In this document: in pieces, positions 17,237 through 28,105 of the stretch
Numbering within the stretch: the first letter of the stretch is position 1
Layout of the letters: every line of letters starts with the position of its first letter
NCBI GenBank assembly: GCA_965262315.1
Contig: CBDHFJ010000001.1
Span: 25,249-89,248, forward strand
DNA length: 64,000 nt
Source of the DNA: JBCCFK01 sp965262315
GTDB lineage: Bacteria > Actinomycetota > Acidimicrobiia > Acidimicrobiales > UBA8592
Reading direction: 5' to 3'
Notes under the pieces: generated by a model
The model's database searches: none
What the model saw: only the letters and a program-made list of their open reading frames with translations
What the model was told of the DNA's origin: nothing
Position numbers and translations under genes: made by a program

Positions 17237-17322
17237 GTGGTGTCGAGCCGGTGGCTCGGGGAATCCATCGGCAGTCGCCGACCGTTTTGGAACCCTTCGA
17301 TCGGCGCGGCGAGAATCGTGGT

Positions 17323-18180
17323 GTGAGCAGGTCGAGATCCTTCCTGGTGATCGTGGCCACCTACGTCGTGGCCGCGCTGGTCGCGATCGGCATCGTGGCC
17401 GCCGCCGACTGGCATCCGGTGTGGGAGATCGTGGTCTCGTACTACGCGGCGACAGCGGTCACCTACGTGGTGATCCAGATGACGCGGAACGGCAGCGTCT
17501 TCGACGCCTACTGGAGCGTGATTCCGCCGATCGTCGGTGTGGCGATGGCCATGGGCGCGGATGGCGCCGTGGGGTCACGCCAGGTGGTGCTGCTGGTGAT
17601 CTTCGGCCTCTGGGGGGTCCGCCTCACCTACAACTGGTCGATGGGCTGGCCGGGCATGCATCACGAGGACTGGCGCTACGTGATGTACAAGGACAAGGGC
17701 ATCATGCCGAGGGCCGGCATCGACGCCACGGTCGTCACCGGGTTCCCGACGATGCAGCTGGTTCTGGGCAGCCTCCCCTTCGTTCCGGCGCTGGTGCGTG
17801 GCGACAACGCCTTCGGGTGGCTCGACGTGGTGGCCGCCCTGATCATGGGCGGCGCGCTGCTCATCGAGACAGTGGCCGACGAACAGCTCCGTGCGTTCGT
17901 GCGGTCGGACCGTGGCCCGGGCGCGATCCTCGACACCGGGCTCTGGGCGCACGTCCGCCACCCCAACTACCTCGGTGAGCTGGGGGTGTGGTTGGGTCTC
18001 TTCCTCTTCGGCCTCGCTGCCGACCCCGGCTACTGGTGGACGGGCCTGGGCTTCGTGGCCATGCTCCTGATGTTCGTGTTCGCCAGCATCCCGATGCTCG
18101 ACGAGCGTTCGATCGAGCGGCGGCCCGGGTATGCGGAACACATGGAGAAGGTGCCGGCGCTGCTCCCGCGACTGCGCTGA
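17323..18180 (+). CDS. DUF1295 / steroid 5-alpha-reductase-like membrane protein
   Basis: A 285-residue integral membrane protein with about seven hydrophobic helices. The C-terminal signature GLWAHVRHPNYLGELGVWLG followed by PMLDERSIERRPGYAEHMEKVP is that of DUF1295, related to isoprenylcysteine methyltransferases and 3-oxo-5-alpha-steroid 4-dehydrogenases. It may reduce or modify a lipid using a soluble cofactor, but no substrate is known. It starts with GTG. It is convergent with the next LLM gene, with a 7-base gap. Confidence 0.88.
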   Translation: MSRSRSFLVIVATYVVAALVAIGIVAAADWHPVWEIVVSYYAATAVTYVVIQMTRNGSVFDAYWSVIPPIVGVAMAMGADGAVGSRQVVLLVIFGLWGVRLTYNWSMGWPGMHHEDWRYVMYKDKGIMPRAGIDATVVTGFPTMQLVLGSLPFVPALVRGDNAFGWLDVVAALIMGGALLIETVADEQLRAFVRSDRGPGAILDTGLWAHVRHPNYLGELGVWLGLFLFGLAADPGYWWTGLGFVAMLLMFVFASIPMLDERSIERRPGYAEHMEKVPALLPRLR

Positions 18181-18187
18181 GGTCGAC

Positions 18188-19123
18188 TCAGCTGCCAGCC
18201 AGCTCGGCCACGACCGGTGCCATGGCGTCGATGGCGTCGGCGCCCAGCCCGATGTAGGAGATGCCCCAGCGCTCTCGCCAGCCCTGCAGGACATCGACGG
18301 CCTCGGCCGGTGACGAACAGATCAGGGCATGTGGTGTGGCGAGGGCCTGCTCGCGGGTGAGGCCCAGGGCGGGTGCCAGCCCCTCGGCGAAGTCGCCGGC
18401 GCCGTCGCCGACGTAGGCGATGTGGACCCGGGTCTGGAGCTCGATCTGGTCGAACCGATCGCCGGCGCCGTTGCGGATCCACTCGATCTTCTCGTCGGTG
18501 GCCGCCGCGGTGGCGGAGGGTCCGACCCGCTCGTCGATGACGCCTGCGGTGAGCGCGGCGTTCACCCCGACGATGTCCGCCTCGCGGCCGGCGAACGTCA
18601 GCATCTTCTCGGCACCGCCGGCCAGCATCAGGGGCGGACCGCCGTCCTGGACCGGCGGTGGTGTGTTCACCAACCCCTGGATCCGGTAGTGGGTGCCGTC
18701 GAATACGACCGGCCCTCCGGCCCACGTGGCCTTGAGGATCTGCACGGCCTCGGCGAGTCGCCCGATGCGCACTCCCGGGCGGTCGTAGGGGAGGCCCGCC
18801 TGCTCGTAGTCCGAGGCCATCCAGCCGGCGCCGATGCCGAACTCGAGCCGCCCGCCGGACAGCTGGTCCAGCGTGGTGATCTCCTTGGCCAGCAGGGCCG
18901 GGTGGCGGTAGTCGTTGGCCAACACGAGGCTGAGAACCCGCAGGGTGGTGGTCGCCTGCGCCGCGGCCGTCAGCGCGAGCATCGGTGCGAGCTGGTCATC
19001 GAGGTGGTCGGCCATGGACACCGTGCTGTACCCGAGGTCCTCGGCCCGCCGGCACAGCTCGACGAACTCGGTGGGGTCGTTGACCCCGGTGGCGGTCAGG
19101 GAAAATCGGAAGGGCGTGGCCAT
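18188..19123 (-). CDS. LLM-class (F420-dependent type) oxidoreductase
   Basis: A 311-residue luciferase-like TIM-barrel protein. Typical segments are LCRRAEDLGYSTVSMADHL, RVLSLVLANDYRHPALLAKE, LDQLSGGRLEFGIGAGW, and the C-terminal RVHIAYVGDGAG region of the TIGR03621-like subgroup. Such enzymes use reduced F420 or FMN; substrate unknown. ATG 19123 is chosen because it follows the -10 box by 8 bases; an upstream CTG/GTG would place the start inside that box. Confidence 0.87.
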   Translation of the reverse strand: MATPFRFSLTATGVNDPTEFVELCRRAEDLGYSTVSMADHLDDQLAPMLALTAAAQATTTLRVLSLVLANDYRHPALLAKEITTLDQLSGGRLEFGIGAGWMASDYEQAGLPYDRPGVRIGRLAEAVQILKATWAGGPVVFDGTHYRIQGLVNTPPPVQDGGPPLMLAGGAEKMLTFAGREADIVGVNAALTAGVIDERVGPSATAAATDEKIEWIRNGAGDRFDQIELQTRVHIAYVGDGAGDFAEGLAPALGLTREQALATPHALICSSPAEAVDVLQGWRERWGISYIGLGADAIDAMAPVVAELAGS

Positions 19124-19131
19124 GGGCGGGC

Positions 19132-19137
19132 AGGGTA
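19132..19137 (-). promoter_or_regulatory. TACCCT -10 box of the LLM oxidoreductase gene
   Basis: TACCCT on the reverse strand lies 8 bases before ATG 19123, a leaderless arrangement. Confidence 0.45.
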
Positions 19138-19173
19138 GACGCCGCACCCGACGCCGTCTGCCAGGCTTTCCGC

Positions 19174-19674
19174 ATGCCGCGCGATGGTTGGATCAAAGAG
19201 CTCCGGGAGATGGTGGGCACCGCGCCGCTGTTCATGCCGTCGGTCGCCGTCATGGTGCGCGACGGCGATCGGGTGGTGGTGGGACGACATCGCGACGTCG
19301 GACGCTGGGTGATCCCGGGTGGTGCGCTCGAGCCTCACGAGCGCCCTGGCGACGCGGCGGTGCGCGAGGTGTGGGAGGAGACCGGCCTGCACGTCCGGCT
19401 CACCGGGGTGTACGGCGTCTACGGCGGCACCCCCGACCATCGCGTCACGTACCCGAACGGGGACGTGGTCGACTACGTCGCCACCGTCTACGACGCCGAG
19501 GTGCGCAGCGGGACGCTGCGGTCCGAGACCGAGGAGTTGGCCGACCTCCGCTGGGTCGATCTCGCCACCCTTCGAACGCTCGACACGCCCGGCTGGATGG
19601 CACCAATGCTCGACCACCGCGGCTTCGAGCCCGTGACCTGGGCGCCGCCCGAAGCCGGGAACGTGACGGGGTAG
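19174..19674 (+). CDS. NUDIX hydrolase
   Basis: A 166-residue protein with a perfect Nudix box, G-x5-E-x7-REVWEETGL, beginning at GALEPHERPG near residue 50. The N-terminal half has MVRDGDRVVVGRHRDVGRWVIPGG. Nudix enzymes cleave nucleoside diphosphates linked to another group; the exact substrate is not predictable. Its TAG stop lies inside the -10-like box of the next gene. Confidence 0.92.
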   Translation: MPRDGWIKELREMVGTAPLFMPSVAVMVRDGDRVVVGRHRDVGRWVIPGGALEPHERPGDAAVREVWEETGLHVRLTGVYGVYGGTPDHRVTYPNGDVVDYVATVYDAEVRSGTLRSETEELADLRWVDLATLRTLDTPGWMAPMLDHRGFEPVTWAPPEAGNVTG

Positions 19675-19677
19675 CGT
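19672..19677 (+). promoter_or_regulatory. TAGCGT -10 box of the channel gene
   Basis: TAGCGT overlaps the NUDIX stop codon and ends 6 bases before ATG 19684. Confidence 0.45.
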
Positions 19678-19683
19678 CCAGTC

Positions 19684-20799
19684 ATGGAGGTCATCGCCGT
19701 CGTGGTCGGGGTGTTCCTGGTGCTCTCGGTCCTGGCCGACCTCACCAACACCCTGGTCACCACCACCACCGCACAGGGTCGCTTCTGGTTGACGCGGATC
19801 GTCTACACCCAGACCTGGCACGTGGTCCGGCGCGTCGGTCACCGCTTCAAGCAGGAGTCGCGAAGGGAGCGGCTCTACGCCACGTTCGCCCCCCTCAGCG
19901 TGATCCTGATGTTGCTCGCGTGGGTGGTGCAGCAGGTGGTGGGCTTCGGGCTGATCTGGTGGGGGATCGGCGGCGTGGACGGGGCGGCCGATCTGACCGA
20001 CTCGATCTACTACTCGGGCGTCGTGTACTTCACGCTCGGGTTCGGCGAGATCGTGCCCGCCGAACACGTGCCCCGGTTCGGGGCGTTGCTCGAGGCCTTC
20101 ACCGGTGTGCTCACCACCGCGCTGGTGATCGGCTACCTGCCCGCCCTGTATTCGGCGTACAGCGAGCGCGAGCAGAAGCTGCTGATGCTCGACGACGGCA
20201 CCGAAGGGCGGATCACCCCGACGAACCTCGTCATCGCGCGTGCGCCCGACGGCGATCCCGGCCGGCTCGACGGCTTCTTCGCCGAGTGGGAGGCGTGGGT
20301 CGCCCAGGTGATGGAGACCCACACCAGCTTCCCGATGCTGATGCTCTTCCGGTCACAGCACCCGGGCCAGCACTGGGTCACTGCGCTGGGCGTGGTGACC
20401 GACGCAGCCCTGCACATGGAGATGTGCGAGGGCTGCGAGGGTCGAGCCCCGTACTGGATGATGCGGCGTTCGATCCGACTGCTCCAGGAGCTGACCGTCA
20501 ACGCCGACCTGTCCGAGTACCGGGCCGAGCTGGACGACGCCTACGTGGACCCGGTCCAGTTCCGGGAGTTGCATGAGCTCATGGCGTCGCACGGCTTTCC
20601 GGTGAAGCCCTTCGACGAGGCGCTGGCCGCCAGCCGTGAGCTGCGCCGGCACTACGACGCCCCGCTGGAGTTCCTGATCGACACCCTCGAGGCGCCCCGA
20701 GGCTTCTGGGGTCAGCCGATCGGCCATCGGTCCCATGCCATCGAGGACCTCTCCGTACCCGAGGACGACCTCGGGCCGACCATCGACTGGCGCCACTGA
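19684..20799 (+). CDS. Two-helix ion-channel-like membrane protein
   Basis: A 371-residue protein. Hydrophobic helices lie near residues 1-25, 75-100 and 135-155. Between the last two is a pore-loop-like segment, YYSGVVYFTLGFGEIVP, at the place where potassium channels have TVGYGD. A soluble region of about 210 residues follows, acidic and rich in Trp/His. The layout suggests a KcsA/Ion_trans_2-type channel with an atypical filter (TLGFGE). Ion selectivity is uncertain and transport has not been shown for such proteins. Confidence 0.72.
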   Translation: MEVIAVVVGVFLVLSVLADLTNTLVTTTTAQGRFWLTRIVYTQTWHVVRRVGHRFKQESRRERLYATFAPLSVILMLLAWVVQQVVGFGLIWWGIGGVDGAADLTDSIYYSGVVYFTLGFGEIVPAEHVPRFGALLEAFTGVLTTALVIGYLPALYSAYSEREQKLLMLDDGTEGRITPTNLVIARAPDGDPGRLDGFFAEWEAWVAQVMETHTSFPMLMLFRSQHPGQHWVTALGVVTDAALHMEMCEGCEGRAPYWMMRRSIRLLQELTVNADLSEYRAELDDAYVDPVQFRELHELMASHGFPVKPFDEALAASRELRRHYDAPLEFLIDTLEAPRGFWGQPIGHRSHAIEDLSVPEDDLGPTIDWRH

Positions 20800-20856
20800 T
20801 CGCACCTCCGTCGTCGTTGGTGGTCGAGGGCGGACGGCACGTTCGGGCCGTGAGGC

Positions 20857-20862
20857 TACGGT
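20857..20862 (+). promoter_or_regulatory. TACGGT -10 box of the dienelactone hydrolase gene
   Basis: TACGGT ends 6 bases before ATG 20869; there is no ribosome-binding site. Confidence 0.45.
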
Positions 20863-20868
20863 GCGGCG

Positions 20869-21663
20869 ATGGCTGACGCGCTGGATGACTTCACCAAGGA
20901 GTCGCACACGTTCGACGGTGTGACCAAGGACGTCTACTGGCAGGGGTCCGGTCCCGCGGTGGTCGTGATGACCGAGATGCCCGGCATCACGCCGGCCGTC
21001 GCCGACTTCGCCCGCCGGCTGGTCGCCGAGGAGTTCTCGGTTGCGCTCCCGGATCTGTTCGGCGAGCCCGGCCGAGACGTGAGCAACGGCTACATCCTGC
21101 GATCGATGGTGAAGGCATGCGTGTCCAGCGAGTTCGTGGCCTTCGCCACCGGTCGGACCTCGCCCGTGATCGCATGGCTGCGCGGGCTCGTGGCCGAGGC
21201 ACATGCACGGAGTGGCGTCGGGCCGGACCGCGGCGTGGGCGTCGTCGGGATGTGCTTCACCGGCGGCTTCTCGCTGGCCCTGGCGGTGGACCCGCTGGTG
21301 TCGGTCGGTGTTCTCTCCCAGCCGTCCCTGCCGCTTCCCTTGGGGAAGCGGCGACGCGCCGACCTGGGGATGTCTGCCGACGACCTCTCGGTGGTGGCCG
21401 AGCGGGCCGCCGCCGGTGACGTCTGCGCGATCGGACTGCGCTTCACCGACGACCCGGTCGTGCACGCCGACCGGTTCCAGGCGCTCGAGGAGCTGTTGGG
21501 AGCCGCATTCGTCGGTGTCGTGATCGATTCGTCGAAGGGGAACCCCCACGGCTTCGAGAAGCAGGCGCATTCCGTGCTGACCGAGGAGTATCGGGAAGAA
21601 CCCGGCTTCCCGACCCACGATGCCCACCGGCTGGTCGTCGAGCACTTCAAGCAACACATCTGA
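20869..21663 (+). CDS. Dienelactone hydrolase family protein
   Basis: A 264-residue alpha/beta hydrolase. The nucleophile elbow is VGMCFTGGFSLAL, with Cys in place of Ser as in dienelactone hydrolase. VVMTEMPGITPAVADFARRLV near residue 30 and the C-terminal GNPHGFEKQAH (catalytic His) complete the family pattern. It probably hydrolyses a lactone or ester. It stands alone, with its own leaderless-type promoter, upstream of the aquaporin. Confidence 0.85.
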   Translation: MADALDDFTKESHTFDGVTKDVYWQGSGPAVVVMTEMPGITPAVADFARRLVAEEFSVALPDLFGEPGRDVSNGYILRSMVKACVSSEFVAFATGRTSPVIAWLRGLVAEAHARSGVGPDRGVGVVGMCFTGGFSLALAVDPLVSVGVLSQPSLPLPLGKRRRADLGMSADDLSVVAERAAAGDVCAIGLRFTDDPVVHADRFQALEELLGAAFVGVVIDSSKGNPHGFEKQAHSVLTEEYREEPGFPTHDAHRLVVEHFKQHI

Positions 21664-21741
21664 GGAATCCGCGACTCTGGCGTCGCAGATCCGTCTTCCC
21701 AGTCACCCGCCGCACGGGCGGGCATGCAAGGGGAGATCCAC

Positions 21742-22479
21742 ATGAACGCAAAAGCGCTCGGTGCCGAGTTCATCGGCACCTTCTGGCTGGTCCTGGGCGG
21801 GTGCGGCGCAGCTGTCCTGGCGGCCGACTTCGGCGTGGGCGGCAACGGCACGAGCCTCGGGCTCGGCTTCGTCGGCGTCAGCCTGGCCTTCGGCCTCACC
21901 GTCGTGACCGGAGCGTACGCGCTCGGCCACATCTCCGGTGGCCACTTCAATCCAGCGGTGACGCTGGGGCTGGTCGCCGGCGGTCGATTCGATCGCAGGG
22001 AGGCGCCCGCCTACATCGTCGCTCAGGTCCTGGGAGGTCTGCTCGGGGCCATCGTCATCTGGGCCGTCGCGTCCGGGCAGGACGGCTGGGAGATCGGCGA
22101 GGGCGCCGGGGCGTTCGCCTCCAACGGCTACGGCGACTTCTCGCCTGGGGGCTACAACCTGGGTGCCGCCTTCCTGATCGAGGTGGTGCTCACCGCGGTG
22201 TTCATCGTGGTGATCCTCGGCGCCACGGCCAAGAAGGCGTCGCCCGCGATGGGCGGCTTGGCGATCGGGCTGGCGCTCACGCTGATCCACCTGATCTCCA
22301 TCCCGGTCACGAACACGAGCGTGAACCCGGCTCGGTCGACATCGCAGGCGATCTTCGCCGGTGGTGACCAGCTCGGTCAGCTGTGGCTGTTCTGGGTGGC
22401 GCCGATCGTCGGTGGCGTGATCGGTGCACTGGTGTACCGGGCGCTGCTCGGCGACCAGGAAGACGTCGTGTACGCCTGA
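21742..22479 (+). CDS. aqpZ: Aquaporin (AqpZ-like MIP channel)
   Basis: A 245-residue membrane protein with six helices and the two half-helix signatures, SGGHFNPAVTLG and TSVNPARSTSQAI. The residues around the pore (the aromatic/arginine position with the Arg of NPARS) favour a water channel of the AqpZ type over a glycerol facilitator. ATG 21742 is chosen because a GGGGAG Shine-Dalgarno lies 6 bases upstream; an earlier ATG at 21724 has none. Confidence 0.93.
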   Translation: MNAKALGAEFIGTFWLVLGGCGAAVLAADFGVGGNGTSLGLGFVGVSLAFGLTVVTGAYALGHISGGHFNPAVTLGLVAGGRFDRREAPAYIVAQVLGGLLGAIVIWAVASGQDGWEIGEGAGAFASNGYGDFSPGGYNLGAAFLIEVVLTAVFIVVILGATAKKASPAMGGLAIGLALTLIHLISIPVTNTSVNPARSTSQAIFAGGDQLGQLWLFWVAPIVGGVIGALVYRALLGDQEDVVYA

Positions 22480-22483
22480 CGTT

Positions 22484-22528
22484 CCACGACATGTCGTGGT
22501 CGGAACCCCGGCCGTCAGGCCGGGGTTC
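22484..22528 (+). terminator. Palindrome and terminator after the aquaporin gene
   Basis: A perfect 16-base palindrome, CCACGACATGTCGTGG (22484-22499), is followed by an 11-bp stem, GAACCCCGGCC / GGCCGGGGTTC (22503-22513 and 22518-22528), with a GTCA loop. There is no T tract, as is common for actinobacterial terminators. Confidence 0.7.
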
Positions 22529-22584
22529 GGCGCGTTCGGGCCGCGAGTGTCTGGAGGGAGTGTGGGCCCGCTACCTTCAGGGCC

Positions 22585-22953
22585 ATGGCAGACAATGACG
22601 CTCTGGACGCCGCGCTGGCGCAGTTCAACGAGGGACTCAAGATCCAGCAGGCTGAGGAGGCCGCCCAGCGTGCGGTCGACAAGGCCGAGCGCAAGAAGCA
22701 GCAGGCCGCGAGCGAGCTCAAGAAGCTGCAGTCGGACCCCAACGCCTCGGCCGAGGACAAGGCGGCAGCCGACGAGGCCTACCGCGCCGCAGTGGACGAC
22801 TTCAACAAGCTTCGCTCCGGCGAGCCCGTCGACGGGGACGAAGAAGTCGGTGAGGCCGCGGCCGAGAACGACGCTGCAGCGGAGGCCGAGCCCGCGGCCG
22901 GCGAGGCCGAGTCGGAGGGCGACGAGCCCGAGGCTGGCGACGAGGAGGAGTAG
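22585..22953 (+). CDS. Small acidic coiled-coil protein, unknown function
   Basis: A 122-residue protein with no recognised family. Residues 1-80 are a highly charged helix (AEEAAQRAVDKAERKKQQAA, then KLQSDPNASAEDKAAADEAY), likely a coiled coil. The last 40 residues are almost only Glu, Asp, Ala and Gly. TACCTT at 22572-22577 ends 7 bases before the ATG, consistent with a leaderless promoter, which supports a real gene. It precedes the helicase gene and is separated from it by a repeat region. Confidence 0.62.
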   Translation: MADNDALDAALAQFNEGLKIQQAEEAAQRAVDKAERKKQQAASELKKLQSDPNASAEDKAAADEAYRAAVDDFNKLRSGEPVDGDEEVGEAAAENDAAAEAEPAAGEAESEGDEPEAGDEEE

Positions 22954-22978
22954 CCGATCCGCCCCGGCGCATCGGGCG

Positions 22979-23140
22979 TGTCGAGCGCGAGGAGCGACGG
23001 GTCGGCGCCTCGGGCGACTTGCGTGCGGGGAGCGAGTGACGAGCGACGGGTCGGCGCCTCGGGCGACTTGCGTGCGAGGAGCGAGGGACGAGCGACGGGT
23101 CGGCGCCTCGGGCGCAGCAGCAGGCCGAACAAGCGTCGGC
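22979..23140 (+). repeat. 49-base direct repeat (three copies)
   Basis: The 25-base core starting GAGCGACGGGTCGGCG begins at 22992, 23041 and 23090, an exact 49-base period. The array ends in a region containing GAACAAGCG. A diverged single copy of the same layout occurs at 26727-26826, on the other side of the helicase gene. Function unknown. Confidence 0.75.
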
Positions 23141-23171
23141 GGTGCGGGACAACAGCGTCACCGGGGGTCGG

Positions 23172-23177
23172 TAGGGT
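23172..23177 (+). promoter_or_regulatory. TAGGGT -10 box of the helicase gene
   Basis: TAGGGT ends 7 bases before ATG 23185; it directly follows the 49-base repeat array. Confidence 0.45.
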
Positions 23178-23184
23178 GGCGCCG

Positions 23185-26476
<3,292 letters not shown>

Positions 26477-26482
26477 CCAAAG

Positions 26483-26716
26483 ATGCCTCGACCGGCCGGG
26501 CAGTACGAGTGGGGCATGTTCATCCGGACCCTTGCGATGCTCGCCGGACTGGGTGTGGGGGCGGTGGCGTTCTTGGCGCGTCTCGACACGGTCGAGGGCC
26601 TCGTGTTCGGGCCCATCTTCGTCATGCTTGCTACCGCGTGGGGCTACTACCTCGTGAGGCACTGGCGGTCCCCAGCGGAGCGGGGCGAGGGCCTCCAAGA
26701 TGACGGTGCCTCATAG
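26483..26716 (+). CDS. Small two-helix membrane protein, unknown
   Basis: A 77-residue protein. Two hydrophobic helices lie near residues 14-32 and 39-58, and a charged tail RHWRSPAERGEG follows. It begins 6 bases after the helicase stop. No family recognised. The start is uncertain: ATG 26516 (MFIRTLAMLAG) would give a neat signal-anchor. Confidence 0.5.
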   Translation: MPRPAGQYEWGMFIRTLAMLAGLGVGAVAFLARLDTVEGLVFGPIFVMLATAWGYYLVRHWRSPAERGEGLQDDGAS

Positions 26717-26726
26717 CCCGATCGTG

Positions 26727-26826
26727 GGAGCGACGAGGGACGAGGAGCGGGGCGCCGCCTCGGGCGAGTTGAATGCAGCAACTCGAGGGACCGCAGCCGC
26801 AGCGGAACAAGCGTGCCGCGCGGGAG
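26727..26826 (+). repeat. Diverged copy of the 49-base repeat family
   Basis: GAGGAGCGGGGCGCCGCCTC followed by GGGCGAGTTG, and further on GAACAAGCGTGCC, mirrors the order of elements at 22979-23140 (core, then GAACAAGCG). The two lie in the same orientation, one before the helicase gene and one after it. Confidence 0.5.
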
Positions 26827-26884
26827 GATTCAGTGCACCTCTGGACCTCGTAGCGCCGGAGTTGATAGGTGCAGCCTCGTGACT

Positions 26885-28101
26885 TCAGCGACCGTAGTAC
26901 GTGCACCTGCGGGAACAATCGCTGCTCGTGCGGGCACCTCGGACTCGACGTGCACCAGACGTACCAGTGCGATCCCCAGCCGGTGTAGTAGACGTCGTAG
27001 TCCCAGTCGGGATCGGGCGTCGGTGATGGCGTCGGTGTCGGCGTCGCGGTGGGTGTCGGGGTGGGGCCCACGGCGCTGTTGCAGGTGACTTCGTAGCCGC
27101 CGGAGTGGTAGGTGCCGCCGTACCACCAGCCGTAGTACGAGCAGCCGGACGGGAACTCGCTGCTGTTGGGCACGTCGGCTTCGTCCCACCACACGTACAC
27201 CCAGTCGTCCCACGGGGCGTAGTAGTACGCGAAGTCCGGGCACCAGCCGGTGCAGCCGCCGCTGTCCGGCGTCGCCGTGGGCGTGGCCGTCGGGGCGCTG
27301 GTGGGCGTGCCGGTCGGCGTGGGTGTCGCGGTCGGGACCGGCGTGTTGGTGGGCGTCGGCGTCGGCGTGTAGGTCGGGACACCGCTCGGCCACGGTGTCG
27401 GCGTCGGCCGCGTGGTCGGCGTGGGCGACGGGGGTGACACTGGGGCCCGGGGTCGGGGTGCCCGTCGGTGCCGCGGTCGGCGGCGGGTTGCTCGACGGAC
27501 TGCACTGGCTGGTGCCGATCACCGGCTCGAGGCGCATGACCGTGCGCGACGTCAGCTCGATGTCCTCGACGAAGAACGCGGTCACGAAGTCGTAGTTGCC
27601 GGTGAGGTGGACGCCGACGAAGTCGGTGAGGTTCACCTGGCCGCACGCATACTGCGTGCTGGCGAGCCATTCGGAACCGCTCTGCAGGACCCAGTCCGAG
27701 CTCGTCTCGTCCCAGAGGTACGTGTAGCACTCCGAACAGCTCTCGACGGTGCCGCTGACCGGCTCGCCGGTGTCGCCGTTGGCGCGGTAGATCACCAGGC
27801 GGCTGACGTCGCCGTTCGGGATCGCGTCGAGCACCGCCGCCCGGACGGAGTTGGCGGCTGCAGTGTTGAAGGTGGCATCGCGCGGGAGGGCCGCCGCGAC
27901 ACGGGCACCGGCGCGGGTTGCTTCGGAGAGACCGTGCTTGGAGCGTACGGCCATGCCGAACTCGGCCACGCCGAACAGGAGGACGAGCAGGACGGTGATG
28001 ATCAGGACGGTCTCGACCAGGACGGCGCCGCGGCTGCGTCGACCGTCGTCGGCCTCGGGCTCCTGGGGGGCCGGCTGATCGAAGAGGGGGAGCTGGTCCA
28101 T
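26885..28101 (-). pseudogene. TadE-like pilus protein with Pro/Thr-rich tail, frame disrupted
   Basis: Residues 1-200 are a TadE-type pseudopilin: charged leader, then RGAVLVETVLIITVLLVLLF and GVAEFGMAVRSKHG, an N-terminal helix with the conserved Glu, and four later cysteines. The frame then shifts in a G5 run (27430-27434). Removing one base gives a long TPTPTP-type linker, a Trp/Tyr/Cys-rich module (CTGWCPDFAYYYAPWDDWVY), a second linker and a truncated second copy of the module. A second one-base shift near 26950 is needed to reach the natural stop TGA at 26885 (ending CTYYGR). The span is two more than a multiple of three, which agrees with two extra bases. Third gene of the Tad operon, 4 bases after the TadG-like stop. 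Confidence 0.68.
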
Positions 28102-28105
28102 TGGT

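Noticed and set aside
27000..27440. Forward-strand proteins rich in Gly/Val/Arg over the pilus gene
   Set aside because: They are the antisense of the Thr-Pro repeat coding sequence and have no start signal.
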